Origin: Isochrysis galbana
Lineage: Eukaryota; Haptophyta; Isochrysidales; Isochrysidaceae
Reading direction: 5' to 3'
Assembly: GCA_018136815.1 (NCBI GenBank)
Contig: CM030934.1
Coordinates: 6,495,698-6,559,697, forward strand
DNA length: 64,000 bases
Part shown: positions 21,383-34,060 of the stretch, in pieces
Numbering within the stretch: position 1 is the stretch's first letter
Layout: each line of letters begins with the position of its first letter
Made by a program: the position numbers and the translations under genes
The notes under the pieces: model-generated
What the model saw: the letters and a program-made list of their open reading frames with translations, nothing else
Database searches by the model: none
What the model was told of the DNA's origin: nothing

Positions 21383-21492
21383 CCTCTCTCTCTCTCTCCC
21401 TCCCTCTCCCCCACTCCCTCTCCCCCACTCCCTCTCCCCCCCTTTCTCTTTCTCTCTCTCTCTTTCTCTCTCTCCCTCCCTCTCTCTCGCGA
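21262..21492 (-). repeat. (CT)n/(GA)n microsatellite at gene start
   Basis: About 200 bases of nearly pure CT with CCCT interruptions on the plus strand read as GA repeats on the coding strand of the minus-strand cyclase-like gene, whose first ATG is at 21242. GAGA-type promoter elements are known in plants and animals; here the role is only inferred. Confidence 0.8.
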
Positions 21493-22090
21493 GAGGCCTC
21501 TCCGACGGAAAGGAATGAGCGAAAGTTGAAAGTCGAAAGTTGAAGCAGGAGGAAACCGACGACCCACACACACATAAAAAGTACAAAAGTACACACACAG
21601 CTTGACGCGAACGAGAGAACTGAACCGACTCGAACGAGCCCTTCGTTAGTTCGTTAGGTTCGTTCTTTGGCTACAACCCCTGCGCGCCTGTTCACAGGAT
21701 AAGACGGCGACCGTGTGGACAGAGGTTTGTTGCCGCTGCCGGCTGGACGACGCAGGTGGAAGAGGGAGAACTAGAGCACCGGGCCCCTGTGGCCACAGCC
21801 TGTGGGGCTGGGGTGTTGATGGTGCCGGGCCAGCCCCTCATGCATAGGCACGAGGGCGATGCCGCGGCGTTGTAGGGGCCCGGCCCTGAGGCCTTCCCGC
21901 CTTTCCTATGGAAGTGTCTGGAGTGTGGAGTGTGGAGTGTGATGGGTGTGGCTGTGGAGGTGGAGAGTGGTATGGTGTGTGTGCTGCAGCATTGCAGCAT
22001 GGCTGTCAACATTGACATGGAGGGTTCTGGCTCGCTGTTCGCGGTGTTGTGAGGGCCTCTGCCTACCGGGCTGGTGGCGGCCTCAGACCC
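21493..22090. other. Intergenic, no gene seen
   Basis: The region contains a short ACACACACA run, a GTTCGTTAGGTTCG repeat, and G/T-rich sequence with GAGTGTGGAGTGTGGAGTGTG near 21918. Open frames here are short and featureless. Confidence 0.4.
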
Positions 22091-22094
22091 AACT

Positions 22095-22400
22095 TATTAT
22101 CCTGTAAACAGGTGCAGGTGCGGGACTTACCTATTTTCCGGTGAGCGGAGCTCTCGCTCCGCCCACCCCCTTCTCCGCGCTCTCTCTCCCCTCTCCTGCA
22201 GGCACGCGCGATGGCGCGCCTGCGAAAGGCCTGCAGCTGCCCCTGACCCCTGACGACCCCTGGAGGCTCCTGGAGGCCAGCTCAAGGGGCAGAGGAGGCT
22301 GGGGCTGGGGCGGGGCCCTGGCCTCCCCTGCCTCCCCTCGCTGGCGCTCCTGGGCCTCAGGGGCCCCCACTCTGCACCTGTCTGCCTGTCGAACAGGGGG
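22095..22400 (+). repeat. Dispersed repeat family B, copy 2
   Basis: Matches 2595-2900 in order: CTGTAAACAGG, a TTACCTATTTT block, a GATGGCGCGCC block, GGAGGCCAGCTCAAGGGGC, AGAGGAGGCTGGGGCTGGGG, and CCCCTCGCTGGC. The opposite-strand copy is at 60276-60490. Confidence 0.6.
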
Positions 22401-22494
22401 GGGAAGGGGGGTTGGAGCGATGGGCTGGCCACGAGGCACGAGGGGCCAGGACCAGGACGAGCGAATCTGGCGAGCCTGTCAGGGAGAGAGTGGG

Positions 22495-22640
22495 TCAGCA
22501 TGGCAGTGGGCTCCTGGCAAGCCATCAGGCATGCCAGGAGTATGGGTGGTTCCTCCCCCATGGCAGGGGAGGAGTGGGAGTGGAGAGAGGGGGGGGCTCG
22601 TGCCCCCCCATGGGCGAACTAAGTATAAACTTAGTTGTAG
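22495..22640 (+). repeat. Dispersed repeat family A, copy 2
   Basis: Order: GCATGGCAG, CAGGCATGCCAGGAG, GGGTGGTTCCTCCCC, CATGGCAGGGGAGGAG, GGAGAGAGGGGGGG, CTCGTGCCCCCC, then a closing AACTAAGTATAAACTTAGTT that is nearly self-complementary. Best matched by 35140-35290; 15040-15150 is a third copy. Confidence 0.65.
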
Positions 22641-22940
22641 AAGTGTATAAAGTATAAAGTGTAGAAAATAGCGGGGGGGTAAAAAATAAGGGAACCTCAA
22701 GTTGCACCCTCTGGCCTCTGGGCTGTGGGCTGTAGCCGCAAACCGAAGCTTCGCCGGTCGATATCGATATCGCGCGCGGGGACGCGGGGACCTTGGCGGT
22801 TTCTGAGCCCCCAGGGGGTCCCTCTGAGCCCACATGCAGCGCGGCAGCTCGCGCGGCGTCGCCTGTGAGCTGTTCCGGCTAGCCAAAGAGCCAAAGGTTA
22901 CCAAAGGTGGGACAGCCCATGCCCGATGCCTGACCCAGCC

Positions 22941-22970
22941 TCGTCGACTAGCACTAGCACTAGCACTAGC
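22941..22970. repeat. CTAGCA hexamer repeat
   Basis: About four tandem copies of CTAGCA occur between a CGA and a CCCGCAC block. It is a short simple repeat. Confidence 0.7.
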
Positions 22971-23019
22971 ACCCGCACTCTATACCTTTTATAATGGAGC
23001 CCCACTTGCCGCCTGTCGG

Positions 23020-23190
23020 GGTTCATAGCCTTGTAGAGCTGCATGTTAGCTAGCATGCCTAGCCACACACACCGGACGAGCCAAGCGCCAACCGCGCTCA
23101 TCCCCATCGCGGGATGGGGTCTCCGTTGTCAATGGAACTACGTGGCCACAGCACTAGGATTAAACCAGCACAATAACAAACCTCCCCCCC
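23020..23190 (+). repeat. Dispersed repeat family D, copy 2
   Basis: This is the counterpart of 20-290, with the same block order. It ends at a C16-type run just before the ORF starting at 23204. Confidence 0.7.
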
Positions 23191-23215
23191 CCCCCCCCCC
23201 GCCGTGTCCTCGGCA

Positions 23216-23631
23216 GGGATGGCGAGGGCGGAGGAGGCGGCGGCCGCCGCAGCTGGCGTGGCGGAAGGGTGGACTTTGGCTGGCTGGCTCGCAGCGCAGC
23301 ATACGCTCTTGCCGCTGCTCGCGCACGCGCTCCTCGACGGCGCTCGCGACGGTCAGAGCGAGCTCGAGCACCTGCTCTCTCTGAGCGACGAAGAGCTGCG
23401 CGAACGCATCTGCGGGCGCTCAGCGCTCCCCTGCCTCCCCTGCCTCCCCTGGCACGCCCAGCTGGCGGAGGAGGTGGCACAGGCGCGCCAGCATCTCAAG
23501 GCCAATTCCTCGCCCGCCAGCGAACTCCACTCCAAGTTTGAGACCGAACCCGCCAACTTCACAGCCAGCTTTGGCAATCTCAATGAGTTCTACAAGGGGC
23601 TCGAGGGACTGATTGGTCCTCCTAGCCCTAA
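23216..23631 (+). CDS. Unrecognised protein, N-terminal part, cut by a gap
   Basis: The frame begins at or near an ATG at 23219 and runs without stop into the N gap at 23632. The sequence looks coding: an alanine-rich start, AGWLAAQHTLLPLLAHALL, ELEHLLSLSDEELRERI, a helical AQLAEEVAQARQHLK, and FGNLNEFYKGLEGLIGPP at the gap edge. The last block recalls a segment I associate with multi-domain proteins of other secondary-plastid algae, but I cannot name the family with confidence. The rest is not in the window: the gap is followed by a retroelement that need not be truly adjacent. Confidence 0.5.
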
Positions 23632-23731
23632 NNNNNNNNNNNNNNNNNNNNNNNNNNNNNNNNNNNNNNNNNNNNNNNNNNNNNNNNNNNNNNNNNNNNN
23701 NNNNNNNNNNNNNNNNNNNNNNNNNNNNNNN
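23632..23731. other. Assembly gap (100 N)
   Basis: Exactly 100 N, so the size is arbitrary. CTAGCCCTA occurs on both sides of the gap, which may point to a local repeat that stopped assembly. Confidence 0.95.
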
Positions 23732-26700
23732 CACTAGCCCTACGCCTTCGTGGCGATAGGCTTCAGTAGTGCTCAAGTCCGTGCCAGTCGCTTTGAGAAT
23801 TAGGTCCACTAACCGAGAGCAAAGATTCGAGCCGGCGTCGGTTCGAAGTTGGCGAGGGACTCCATAACGAGATACGATGAGACGCATGAAGACGTCCAGA
23901 CATTTTGCGGACGAGGGGTTACCGTTGCAAGGCTCAGCTTCAATCCAACGAGAGAGAGAATCGACGAAAACAATCAGCTTATCAAAACCGGAGCGGCCGG
24001 ATACGAAATCGTGGTGGGAGCCATCGAAAGAATATCGCAATAGACGACGTCGAAAGGATAGGATCCGATAGAAAGACCGGATGGATGGGCGAGCGGTCGC
24101 GGTAACGGTTTGCCAAGAGTGCATTCATGGCACTCTCGAACGTACTCCGATACAGAGGCGGATAGGCCAGGCCAGTAAACTCGAGAACGAAGTAGGGTAG
24201 TCATCCTTGTCGCACCTGGGTGACCAAGGTGGTCATGGTAGGCGCGGAGGTACGTGTCACGAAGGGACTCCGGAATGTATAAACGAAAGGAGCCTCTTCC
24301 GCCTCTGAGGATCGGTAGTAGAGTAGGCCATCGCGAAGCAGGAATCGGGACCTTTTCTTCGACGACGAGCTAGAGTCGATCGAAGGGAAGCTTTCGGAAG
24401 GATCGACTCGAGTTCAGAAATGATCGAGCTAGCGAACTCGTCGGTAGAGAGCGCTTGACGCAATTCGTCGGCATGAGGCACGCCCACATCGAGATACGAG
24501 GAGGTAATCGACTCCGAAGATTCCGATGCTTGACGAGCGAGCCTATCGTTTGCTTGTTGGCGGCGAGCGGTGAGGGTGGATGAAGTAACCGCGGCGGCAA
24601 CTATGTCGTGAATTTCGGAAGAATCGAAAGAATGGACGTCACTCTCCTCGAGATGGAGAGGATCGTGATCGGGCTCGAGAGCAACTAGCGGGATAAGCCG
24701 TCGGCGTCCCAGTGAGTGACTCCAGGTTTGTGCACGACGTCGAATCTATATTCGGCTAGCTTTAGGACCCATCGCATGAGGCGCGAGGCTGGACCACCGG
24801 TGACTTGATCTTTCATCGTGTGAAGCCAGCGCAAAGCTGAATGGTCTACGACGAGGGTGAAGTGGCGACCCAAAGATAAGGCCTCCAATTTCGGATCGAT
24901 TCTAGCGCTGCTAGAAGTTCGATTTCAGTGACTGTCCAATGGCGCTCAGCCGGACTCAAGCTACGACCGTAGTATGCAACGACGCGCTCTCTCCCTTCGT
25001 CGTCTTTTTGGGCGAGGACGCCGGCGATGCCGAGCTTGCTAGCACGTCGGTTTTAACGAGGAAAGGACGGTCGTCTCGAGGAGGTGCAAGTACGGGTTCT
25101 TCACAGATAGCTTGCTTGAGATCTTCGATAGCCTGTCGACAGGCTTCTGTTTGCGACTCGACCGGGACGTCGCACCCTTTCCGCGTGAGAGCGGTTAACG
25201 GCGCCGCACGGATCGCAAAACGACGGATGAAACGGCGGTAGTAGGAGCACAATCCAAGGAACGAACGGACGGCTTCGATCGAGTTGATTTGGGTTGGGTC
25301 GATTTTCGAGACAGCTTCCACTTTCTTGGGATCCATCCGAGACCTTCACGCGAAACAACGTGGCCGAGATATTCAGCCGAGGTGGCAAGAAAACGCATTT
25401 CGACATCTTGCAAGTGAGGCCCGCCCAGATGAGACGTTCCAAGACAAGATCAAGACGGTGTAACATTTGTGGAATGACGACTCTTCCCTGGCCTGCAGCG
25501 AGTCACCTACACCTGTCGACCAGGCGCCGACATCATCCAAGTATGGCATACAAATCTCCCATGCCAGCCCACCGAGAACGGCGTCCATGAGGCGGCACAT
25601 ATACGAGGGACCGGATTGAACACCGAAAGGCAAGTAATTGAACTCGTACTTGCCGCGATGAGTAGTGAACGCGGTGATATGTTTATCGGATTCTTTGATC
25701 GGTATACCCAGAAACCAGATGCCAGGTCCAGGGTGCAAAGGAATAGAGAATCGAGGTTGCCTTGACCGGACGACAATCGGTCGATGGCTTCTACCGTGAG
25801 GGGAAGAGGGCTGTCTTCTAGACGAAGCTTGGAGTTGACGTCGCGATAGTCTACGCAGAAACGTACGGAGCCATCCTTCTTAGTGACTAACACGACTCGA
25901 GAGGCCCACGACGAATTTGATTTCCTAATGATGCCCGCGGACTCCATCTTGCAAACTTCGTCCTCTATGATCTTCTCACCCTCTCGTCCAACTCTAGACG
26001 GTGCGTGACGGTGAGCTTCGGCTCCGGGGTTGAGCGGTAGCTCTACCTCCATCACGTGAGTGTGATTCGGGTTAGTCGGGTCAATTGCGAAAGCAGCGAT
26101 ACGTCGGGCCAGTAGACGACGAACTTGTTCACGTTGGGGCATCGAGAGACGGCCCTCGGGGTCGATCTTGGCTGCCTCGAGGAGCTTGCGTTGGTCCTCG
26201 TTGAGCGACTCAATCACATCCGGCGAGTTATTGTCACCGACGCGGTGATAAGTTCCAGCGTGAATCTTGAATCGAACCTGTAGCGAAGCTACAGGATGGA
26301 ACGACGGAAGGTGTAGTGGTTTGGGGTCAGTATTGGCCACCGTAACCGCGATGGTGTGGTCGGATTTCGGCCTCTCTACTTGAGGGATGACGAGCGGAGA
26401 GCTGTCAATAGTCTCGCGTGTAGGGAGTCGGTCCACGAGCATGGCGCAGTCTTCGTGTTCTCGAAGAGCTAGCGGAATTCGGACGTGAAACGTCGCCCGA
26501 TGATAGGCCGGGATCGTGATAGGTTCATGGGTATATAGGAGGTACTCGGAGCCACAAGACGCCGGCGCTTTGGCGGCAAACTCATCGGCCGTGTTGAAGA
26601 GCGGCTCGGAGACTAGCTGGTTGTCGTTTTCGGCGGCTTGCGGCCCTCGGAAGAAGTCAGTCGTGATTGGGTTCGCGGAGGTCGGACAGACCTGTGCACA

Positions 26701-29700
26701 AGTCATGCTGACAAGGACCACCGCTATCGGTGACGTCGAGACGCGAAAGATCGGCGGAGCGTCGGGGCTTGGACTGCCGTCAACCTCAAGAGAAGCCACC
26801 GTGGATGGAGCACCGAGTGAGATAGAGCCTTCCGCGCTGTCGGAGGCGAGCTGAATCGAAGCGGCGTGCGTAGCTAAGAAGTCGTTCCCGAGCAGCAGCA
26901 TCGGGTTGCCTTCAATCACCATGAACGTATGACGAAAGAGAAATCCACCGACGGAGAAAACGATTCGAGCCTTGCCTCGCGCGATAAGAGGTAGGCCGTC
27001 TGGGCCATGGAGCGGTGTCACTACGGCTTGCGGCAGCCGCTCGACGCATGCGTCGTTGGGTAGGCTGGACAAGAGGGAAGTGGTCACGACCGACGGGCCA
27101 GCTCCGGTGTCAGCGAGGGTGCTGTTGACCGTGAGAGCGGAGTCGGCTAAGATAACTCCTTCTTTGCCGGTAGCCTCGCCGGAGCGGCAGACCATCAGGT
27201 CTCGAACATATAGGCAATGCCTTGGGTAGGCAGATGGTAGGGTATCCACGACGCTCTCCGGTCGGTGCGTGGTCACGTGTGCGATGGTGTCGGACGGGGA
27301 CGGGGTTGGTCGACAGCGTGGTTGCTCGGGTGAATTCGTCGTCAAAGTAGTCGTCGTCTCTTCGGGTACTCCGACTGCCGCTATCGTGGCAGAGGGCCTA
27401 GAGGCGTCGTCCTCGTTGGTAGCGGTACAGGGTGATAGCTTGGGACTAGTGTAGCCCAGGCCTCTCTTGTCGGTGGGGTGCCTCGGGTGGTCGGACATCT
27501 TTTCCCAATCTTTCTCGAGACGGGCTTGGGCTTCTGTCTTGGGTCTTCGAACTAATGAGGCTAGCTCTTCGGCGCGGATGCCTTTGGCTTCCACGAACTC
27601 GATCGGCGCTCGGACGGCAGCGGCGAGGTCGGATTCCTCGTCGGCGCTTCGTCCGGCTAGAGCTTGCGCTCTTATTTCGTCAGCGGTTTCGAGCGTGACG
27701 TTGGACCATTTCTGGTCCCCGTTCACTCCGAATGATTGCCATTGTTGGCGCCGCTTCCGGAGAGTCGTCGGCGTCGTCGGACGCGGCGAGCTCGCGCGTG
27801 CCGGAGGCGGGGCGGTCCATGGAGAGAATGGGTCGTGGAGAGTAGACTCGGAGGCGTGGAGTGGCGTGTCGTTGTCGTGGTTATCGTGGGTTTCTTTTTG
27901 GTCTTCGTGGTTGTCTGACTCGGGAGTAGCTGGACGGGAAACAACGGGGTCGGAAGAAACTTCACTAGTTTCCCTCCCCCTCTCATAACGATGAAGAGCC
28001 GACCACGGCTCGTAGGCGGTAGCCTCGGTCGAGCTAAGTGAAGGCCGGTCCAATAGGCTGCACCGCGCGCAAGCGAGTAGCTCTAACGCGGACAATTTCT
28101 TCGTCGACGTCTGGTCTCGCTGTTGACTCAAATGTCGAAGAAGAACAGGCATCCAATGGATCGCCATCGCTCCAGCTACACCGACGTAGGTGCGGCTGCG
28201 AAGAGCGCCACGGTGCGGTGAAGGAGAGAGGTCAGCCATGGCCGACTCACGGCCATCCACGACGCAAGTTGGCTGGAGGGGCGGCAGCCCTTTGGTGAGG
28301 TACAACCCGGTGGCTTTCTGGTGTCCAGTGCCGTGCTCCCAGGGTTGGACGAATTGGGTCGGGGTCAACCCCCCGACTAAACGGCGAGCTTCCGCATGCA
28401 TCCGAGGGTTCTCAACCGCTACAAACGGAGCAGTGGCGGAGGCCATTGACTTGAAGACGCGGGCGGCCGACTCAAGAGCGGCACGACGTCCGGGTTCTTG
28501 GGAGAGCCATTGACTGCTGACGGCGGAGAGGTACGTGCAGGGCGGGTGGGCGATGACTAGGTCCCAACCTAGGTTTTGGACATGAAGCGCGTCGCCTTGG
28601 AAGTGGGGCACGTAATCGATCTCGGAAGGATACAAATCGCACGTAGCTACATCAGCACCGGCGAGTAGGAACATGGAGGAGACGACGCCGCTCGTCTCGC
28701 CAACGACGAGAACGCGTGGTGCGTGACAGCCAGACGTCAGCCCGTCTTGGACTCGTTGATTCATCTTCGTGAGCTCAGCGCAAAGCTCATCGAAGTGCTT
28801 GGGTAGCGCGGCGGCAGGCGAGGCTAGGGTGCCATTGCGAGGCCGGCGAAGCTCTTGGGCTGCCTCCGTGAGGTGCCGAGGTAATACCACCGCAGAGCCG
28901 CTCGCTCGTGCACGAAGAGAGGCGAGAGCGTGGAGAGCGGGTGACGGGGTATCATCACGGGTGCCGACATCGGAGTTGTTTTGAGAGGAATCGAAGGACT
29001 GGATCGCGGACGCATTGATCGCTGCCACGCGCATGATGGCGGTGGTAGTGGTATCGAGAGGCAGGCAGTGCTTGGGGGCTGCAACCGGTGGCCGCGGCGA
29101 CGTAGGACGAATGAAAGAAGACTCGGATATCGACGACGTGGAGACGGGCTCGGAGGACGGGATCGACGAACAAACTCGGAGAGGTGGGGTGTCGGATTGC
29201 GGCGACGGACGCCGCGGCCGCGACACCACCGGTGAGAGGCGTGAAGGGCATGGCTTAGAGACTCGGTTGGGTTGGCTCAATGGGCGTAGAAGCTCGGTTT
29301 GGGAGGCGGCCGTTCCTCGACGTGCAAGGGAGTTGTGGTCACTCTCCATGGTCACATCAGAAGAGGAATCGGGCCCGGCATCGACTTCGTTGCAATCTGT
29401 CGCCGGCGGGGTCGGCGCCGACGAAAGAAGGGACGTGGCTGTCGTAGAAGCCGGCCGCGGGGAAGGCTGAGGCCAGGGTGGTGGCTCTGCGGCAGCGGCT
29501 GGCGTGGGTGGTGACCGAAGAGGTTCTCCAATGCGAAGCATTCTTCGGAGGACTTGGCTCGGGCTAGCGGGTGGATGGACCGCTGAAATTACGGTGGATT
29601 CAGACTCGAATTCGGAAGACTCGGCAACTTGAGAAGGGCTAGGAGACGGCTGTGCCAGCTCCTCCATGGCTCTCGGTTGATGGGGTGGCGTGGGAACGCC

Positions 29701-32700
29701 GGTGGTCGACCGCGGACTCCGCGGTGACGTTAAATTGTACTCGGACTCGGACTCGTCGTTTCTGTCGTGCTGGACACTGAAAACAGGGCTCACTTTCGAA
29801 ATGGGAACGGACGGTGCCAGCCCAAAGGTGAAGCCCCCTGGCGTCGCAACCGTCGGTGAGGACGAAGCTGAAGCTTGTGATGACAATAGGGGCACGGTGG
29901 CCAGCACCGGTTGGCTCGGTGCGGCCGAAATCTCGGACTCGGTGACGGGCTTGATTACGCGGGCTCGGGATGCACTGTCTTGTGCGATTGGACTCGGACT
30001 CGGAACGGAAACGGAAGGGATCGGCTCGGCGGCGTGCAGCTTGCTGGAGTGGCAGGCCGGCTGCGGCGAGACTCGGAACGGTGGCTCGGACAAGGACACA
30101 GTGGCTGTCGTCGAGGGCTTCGGCGTCAGCTTGTGTTTGGACTCGATACGCGGTGGCTCGTGAAACGGGGCTCGGTTGTGGTTGGGATTCTGGACGTGAC
30201 CGGAGATTCCAAATGACTCAGACTCGGGGCGCGGAGGACCGAAGGTGAACACTCCCGCGGAAGGAGTGGTCGTCGGAGGCTCAGTGGGTGGCTGGAGCTC
30301 CGTTAATCCTGCGGCCGACCGCGTGGTAGGACTCGGTGACGTTGTAAACTCGGACTCGGACTCGGACTCGGATGGCTCAGAACGGGGTTTGCTCAAAACA
30401 GGCTTGGACTCGGACTCGAAAGAAAGTGGGGAAGTACCGGAGAACTGCGCCTCCATCGTCGTAGCGATGGAGACTGGTGATACCGGTGATGACTGGACTG
30501 GGCTCAGACTCGTAGATGGGCTCGCGGTGGCGTAAGACGAAGAGGGTAATTCTGAACGTGACTTGGACTCGGACTCGTACTCGGGAGACGTTTTGTGGCT
30601 CGGGCATGCGAAATTTGATTTGAAGGATTGAAGGTTGGATTGGGCCTGCGGCGGCTGGATTTTCGCAGACCGTGAGGTCTTGGACTGGGGATGCTTGGGG
30701 AGTGGCGGGGGTAGCGGTTGAGCGGCTTGAGTTGATAGAGAGGCGGTGACGGTTGACTTGGTTTTGAGGACTCGTGCGTGATATCGAGAATCAGGATGGA
30801 ATCATCGGCATTGGGAGAAATAGGGGCAATCGGCGAGGGGGCAGGAGAAAGAGGGGGATGGAGGTGGTAGGGCTTGTCTGGAACTTGGGGAATCTTGGGG
30901 TACCGGTTGGAGGCCGTAGAAGTACTCGGCCGTAGCGTAATACGATCTTTTGGTGGGTGGCGTTCAGGCCCACTACCCTGGACTGGTAGCGGGGTAACAG
31001 CGCGGACGTGGGCCCCGCCGGCGACCTAATGGGCCGGACGGAGAACGACCATCGTGCGGAGGCGGCGGTGGACTTCTGGGTCGTTACCACACTCGCCACT
31101 GCCGCCTTCACAGAGAAAACGAATGTACGGTTGGCAAACGACGGGGTTATGAGCTCCGTCGCCCGTGCCATACTTCCACAGGTCTGCCTCGGGCGTACCA
31201 GATGGGGCCCGGGGACGAAAGGCGCAGTACGCGCAGCCGTTGGCGTCGGTCCACTCCTTGACGTCGCGGTCTAGGTCGTCGAGACGCGGCGCCGTCATGG
31301 TGGCATCGGAGGGACGGCAGCGCGTGAGCGCAGCGCGAAGGGCCGGGTGACCAGCGTAACGAGAAATTTGCCAGAAGCGGGCTCGAGCTCGAGACCAGCT
31401 ACCTGGATCCCATTCCGAGAGGCCCGAATCGGCCGGAAGCCCAAGGCCGTTCGGAGGGGATCACATTGGCGACGAGAAGACGTGCTTTTGCCGAGAGGAC
31501 GGTCAAGAAGTGCGTCCGGTAACGGAGACGATGCGGAGTAATTCGTAGGCGGAGGCGGAGCCCGACGATTGTCAGCGCCAGTCGCCTTGCGGTTCGAGTT
31601 GTTGTTTTGCGATTTTAATGCCTCGGTCACCGCCGCTTGGACGGCGGCGACCATCGAAGCCGTAGTGTCCGCGGGGTTGGAGGCAGCCTTAGCAACCTTG
31701 GCGGTTTTGGTGGACTTGGAAGTAGTCGCCGGCGGCGTCACGGCGGCGACCGTGACCGACGTTTGTTGTTGGCCAGCACGGGACTGTTCGTACGGGCTCA
31801 AGTAGCGTTGGCAGAGGTTGACGCACGAAAGGGCCGAACGAGGAAGCTCGTGGTTCTCGACGCGGAAGCGAGTCTTTGCAAGATACTCGCCGAACTTGGT
31901 CGCGTTATCCACGCCGCGAGCCGCGTCGACCTTGTCGTTCCGAATGATGGACTCGAATCGTTGATTGATATCGTGCGACATGTTCGGGTGGTCCCAGACT
32001 GTCGTGGCATCCACCTTCGCGTCACCCATCTTGCGGACGTACGCGCGCACCAAATTCTTGGATAACTCTAAGAGATCGGAGCCGGCCTCACGAGCTACGA
32101 GCCGGTCCCACTCCATGGAGGCGGAGTCTTTGGCGAAGCCAGGCACGTTGGCCGCGAAAGTGGCGTCGCACTTGCGGAGAAGCACGTCGCAGGCCAGCGC
32201 GGGGTTGAGAGAGAGGACCGGGTCTTCGGCGAGATCGAGGAGGAAGGCGTAAATCCTTTGGTTGCCGGTGGTGCACAAGTTGGCGGCCGCTAGTAAGGAT
32301 GTAAAGATTTCGCGGTGGTCGCAGCCGAGCGAGAGGGCGCGCTCGAGCGGCTTGATGAAGGACAGACGAAAATCGTTCCAAGAGGTGGCCGCTGTCTGGA
32401 CGTTGTCCGAGGCCAGGCCCTTGGGGAACTTGATCTCGGAAAGCTCTTTGCCCATTCGGACTTGGTGATGGAGGGTGCGGTCGAGGAAGAAGCGGCTCCG
32501 AGCCCACTTGGTCACGTGCTCCTTCTCGAAAAACACGCGGTAGTGCCAAACATTGCCGGCCCGAGAGAGGCCGCCGTTGAGAATGGCGTGGATGAGCTCG
32601 AAATCGTCGGACTTCCTGTAGAGAGAGGCTACCTCGTAGGCGGCATCCTCAAACAGTTGGTCCCACGAGGCTAGGATGACCTCTCGCTCAGAAACATCAC

Positions 32701-34060
32701 CGGCGAGGCTTGGATCGACGGGATGGCGCCGAGCCGCCGGATTTGGAAGCGAGCGGAGGCCCGCGACGGTGGGTGGAGGTTGGGGATCAGAAACGGGCTT
32801 GGCGGGTGAGACAGGAACAGGCGTATTGGGTTCGGGATCGGAAATCGGATTCGGCGGAACGGAGAACGGCGCGGCGGGCAAAGATTGAGAAGGGAACTTG
32901 ACCGAGGCAGGGGGAGCACCAATGGAGTTGTCTCCTTCTTCCACAAGCGGGGGCGAAGTTTCGACTCGAGACGAAGTCGTAGTGCCCGCTTGGCCTTGTA
33001 GAATGTTGAGTATCGCGTTGAAGGTAGACCCCACCTCTCGCTGAAATTCTTCGTGGCGCTGGGCGGCTTGGAGGGTAGAGGACTCGAGGCGGTCGACAGC
33101 GCCGCGGAGAGCCTCGATCTGGACTTGTTGGTCCATGATTTGGGCGGCGCCGACGGTGGCGGTCGGAGGTGGAACGAAGTTACGCTTGGGGTACGAGTAC
33201 GTCGACGACGGGGGTGGAACAAACTCTTCATATGGTGGGGGCTCGAAAGGAGGGAGGGACCGGACGGAATCCACATCATCTTCAGCACCAACCACAGAGG
33301 GATTGAGAGAGGAATGAACACTTGGCAAAGGATCAGCAAAAGAAAGGAGAGGAAAGGCCGCCGGTGGAGCAACAGACGAGGTTAGAGGACCCATTCCAGC
33401 TCCAGTTGACGGGGTGTGAGTAGAGGCCCGCGGAGGCGGCGGAACTTCGACCGTCGGCGCGGAGAGGCGAGAGCAGGGGGGAACTGGCTCGGAAGGGCTC
33501 TCTTTTGAAGAAGGGAGGGGTCCCAAGAGGCTCTCTTCCCCAGGAGACTTCGACCCAAACGGTTCGGGAAGAGAAGAAGAAGAGACGGGCTCATGACGCG
33601 GGGACAATGAAGATTCCTCAAGGGAAGAACTCGACGTGACGACCGGAGCCGAAGGCACGAGCGAAGATTTTGTGCTTGTCAGAGCAAGGCTGATCTCACT
33701 CTTGGAGATTGCCTGCGAGGGCGCGCCGGCAGCTAGCGCGGAACGCGGTTCTTGTGGGGAGCTCATGGAGCTTTCCTCGGGGGTGACTACGGGCATGGTG
33801 ATCGACGCACGACGCACGACGCACGCACGGAGCACGGTGGGCGCGGAAGTGCGGAAGGAGGCTTGTGGGAGGTGGTGGCAGGCGACTGAGGGTGGCTCAG
33901 GCGCGTGCTTGACTTGTATTGACTCGTTGACTCGGGGTATAGACTCGGGAACTCGGGGGGACTCGCTTGGGAACACGGTGGGACTCGACGAAGTTGCTAC
34001 AAAAATCACTCACAAGAAACCAAAAACCAAAGTCCTTGGGCTCAGAAAACTAACGTAAAC
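23732..34060 (-). mobile_element. Fossil Ty3-type LTR retroelement with a methyltransferase-like domain
   Basis: Parts in minus-strand order: gag region (34009 to about 31000) with a Ser/Pro-rich N-terminus, a coiled coil and a capsid-like helical block. The pol region (30456 to about 23740) holds a Ser/Glu-rich leader, a methyltransferase-like domain (about 28740-28150), an aspartic protease (DTGAGPSV near 27110), reverse transcriptase (about 26070-24960, with LVTKKDGSVRFCVDYRD and YLDD), RNase H (about 24900-24690) and integrase with its zinc-binding head (about 24250-23740). The gag then PR-RT-RH-IN order fits Ty3 (Metaviridae-like) elements. It is broken, with a handful of breaks and its integrase side running into the assembly gap. 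LTRs could not be identified. Long remaining frames suggest a fairly recent insertion. Confidence 0.85.
28150..28740 (-). mobile_element. Part of the Ty3 fossil: cytosine-methyltransferase-like domain
   Basis: Within the pol frame, upstream of the protease, lies a domain with VLVVGETSGVVSSMFLLAG (a motif-I-like glycine loop), CDLYPSEIDY, FQGDALHV, WDLVIAHPPCTYLS (a PPC motif in the position of the catalytic cysteine), VAVENP (the ENV/ENP motif), a K-T-GLYL.KGLPPL block, and a closing SRTYVGVAGAMAIHW. This set and order match the PPCTYLS-type DNA cytosine methyltransferase-like proteins common in phages. What it did for the element is inference: self-methylation to evade or recruit silencing is the model proposed for other methyltransferase-bearing retrotransposons. 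Confidence 0.75.

Noticed and set aside
27467-30535. Many plus-strand frames opposite the Ty3 pol region
   Set aside because: Antisense shadows of the long minus-strand frame; repeats of GGACTC codons keep several frames open.
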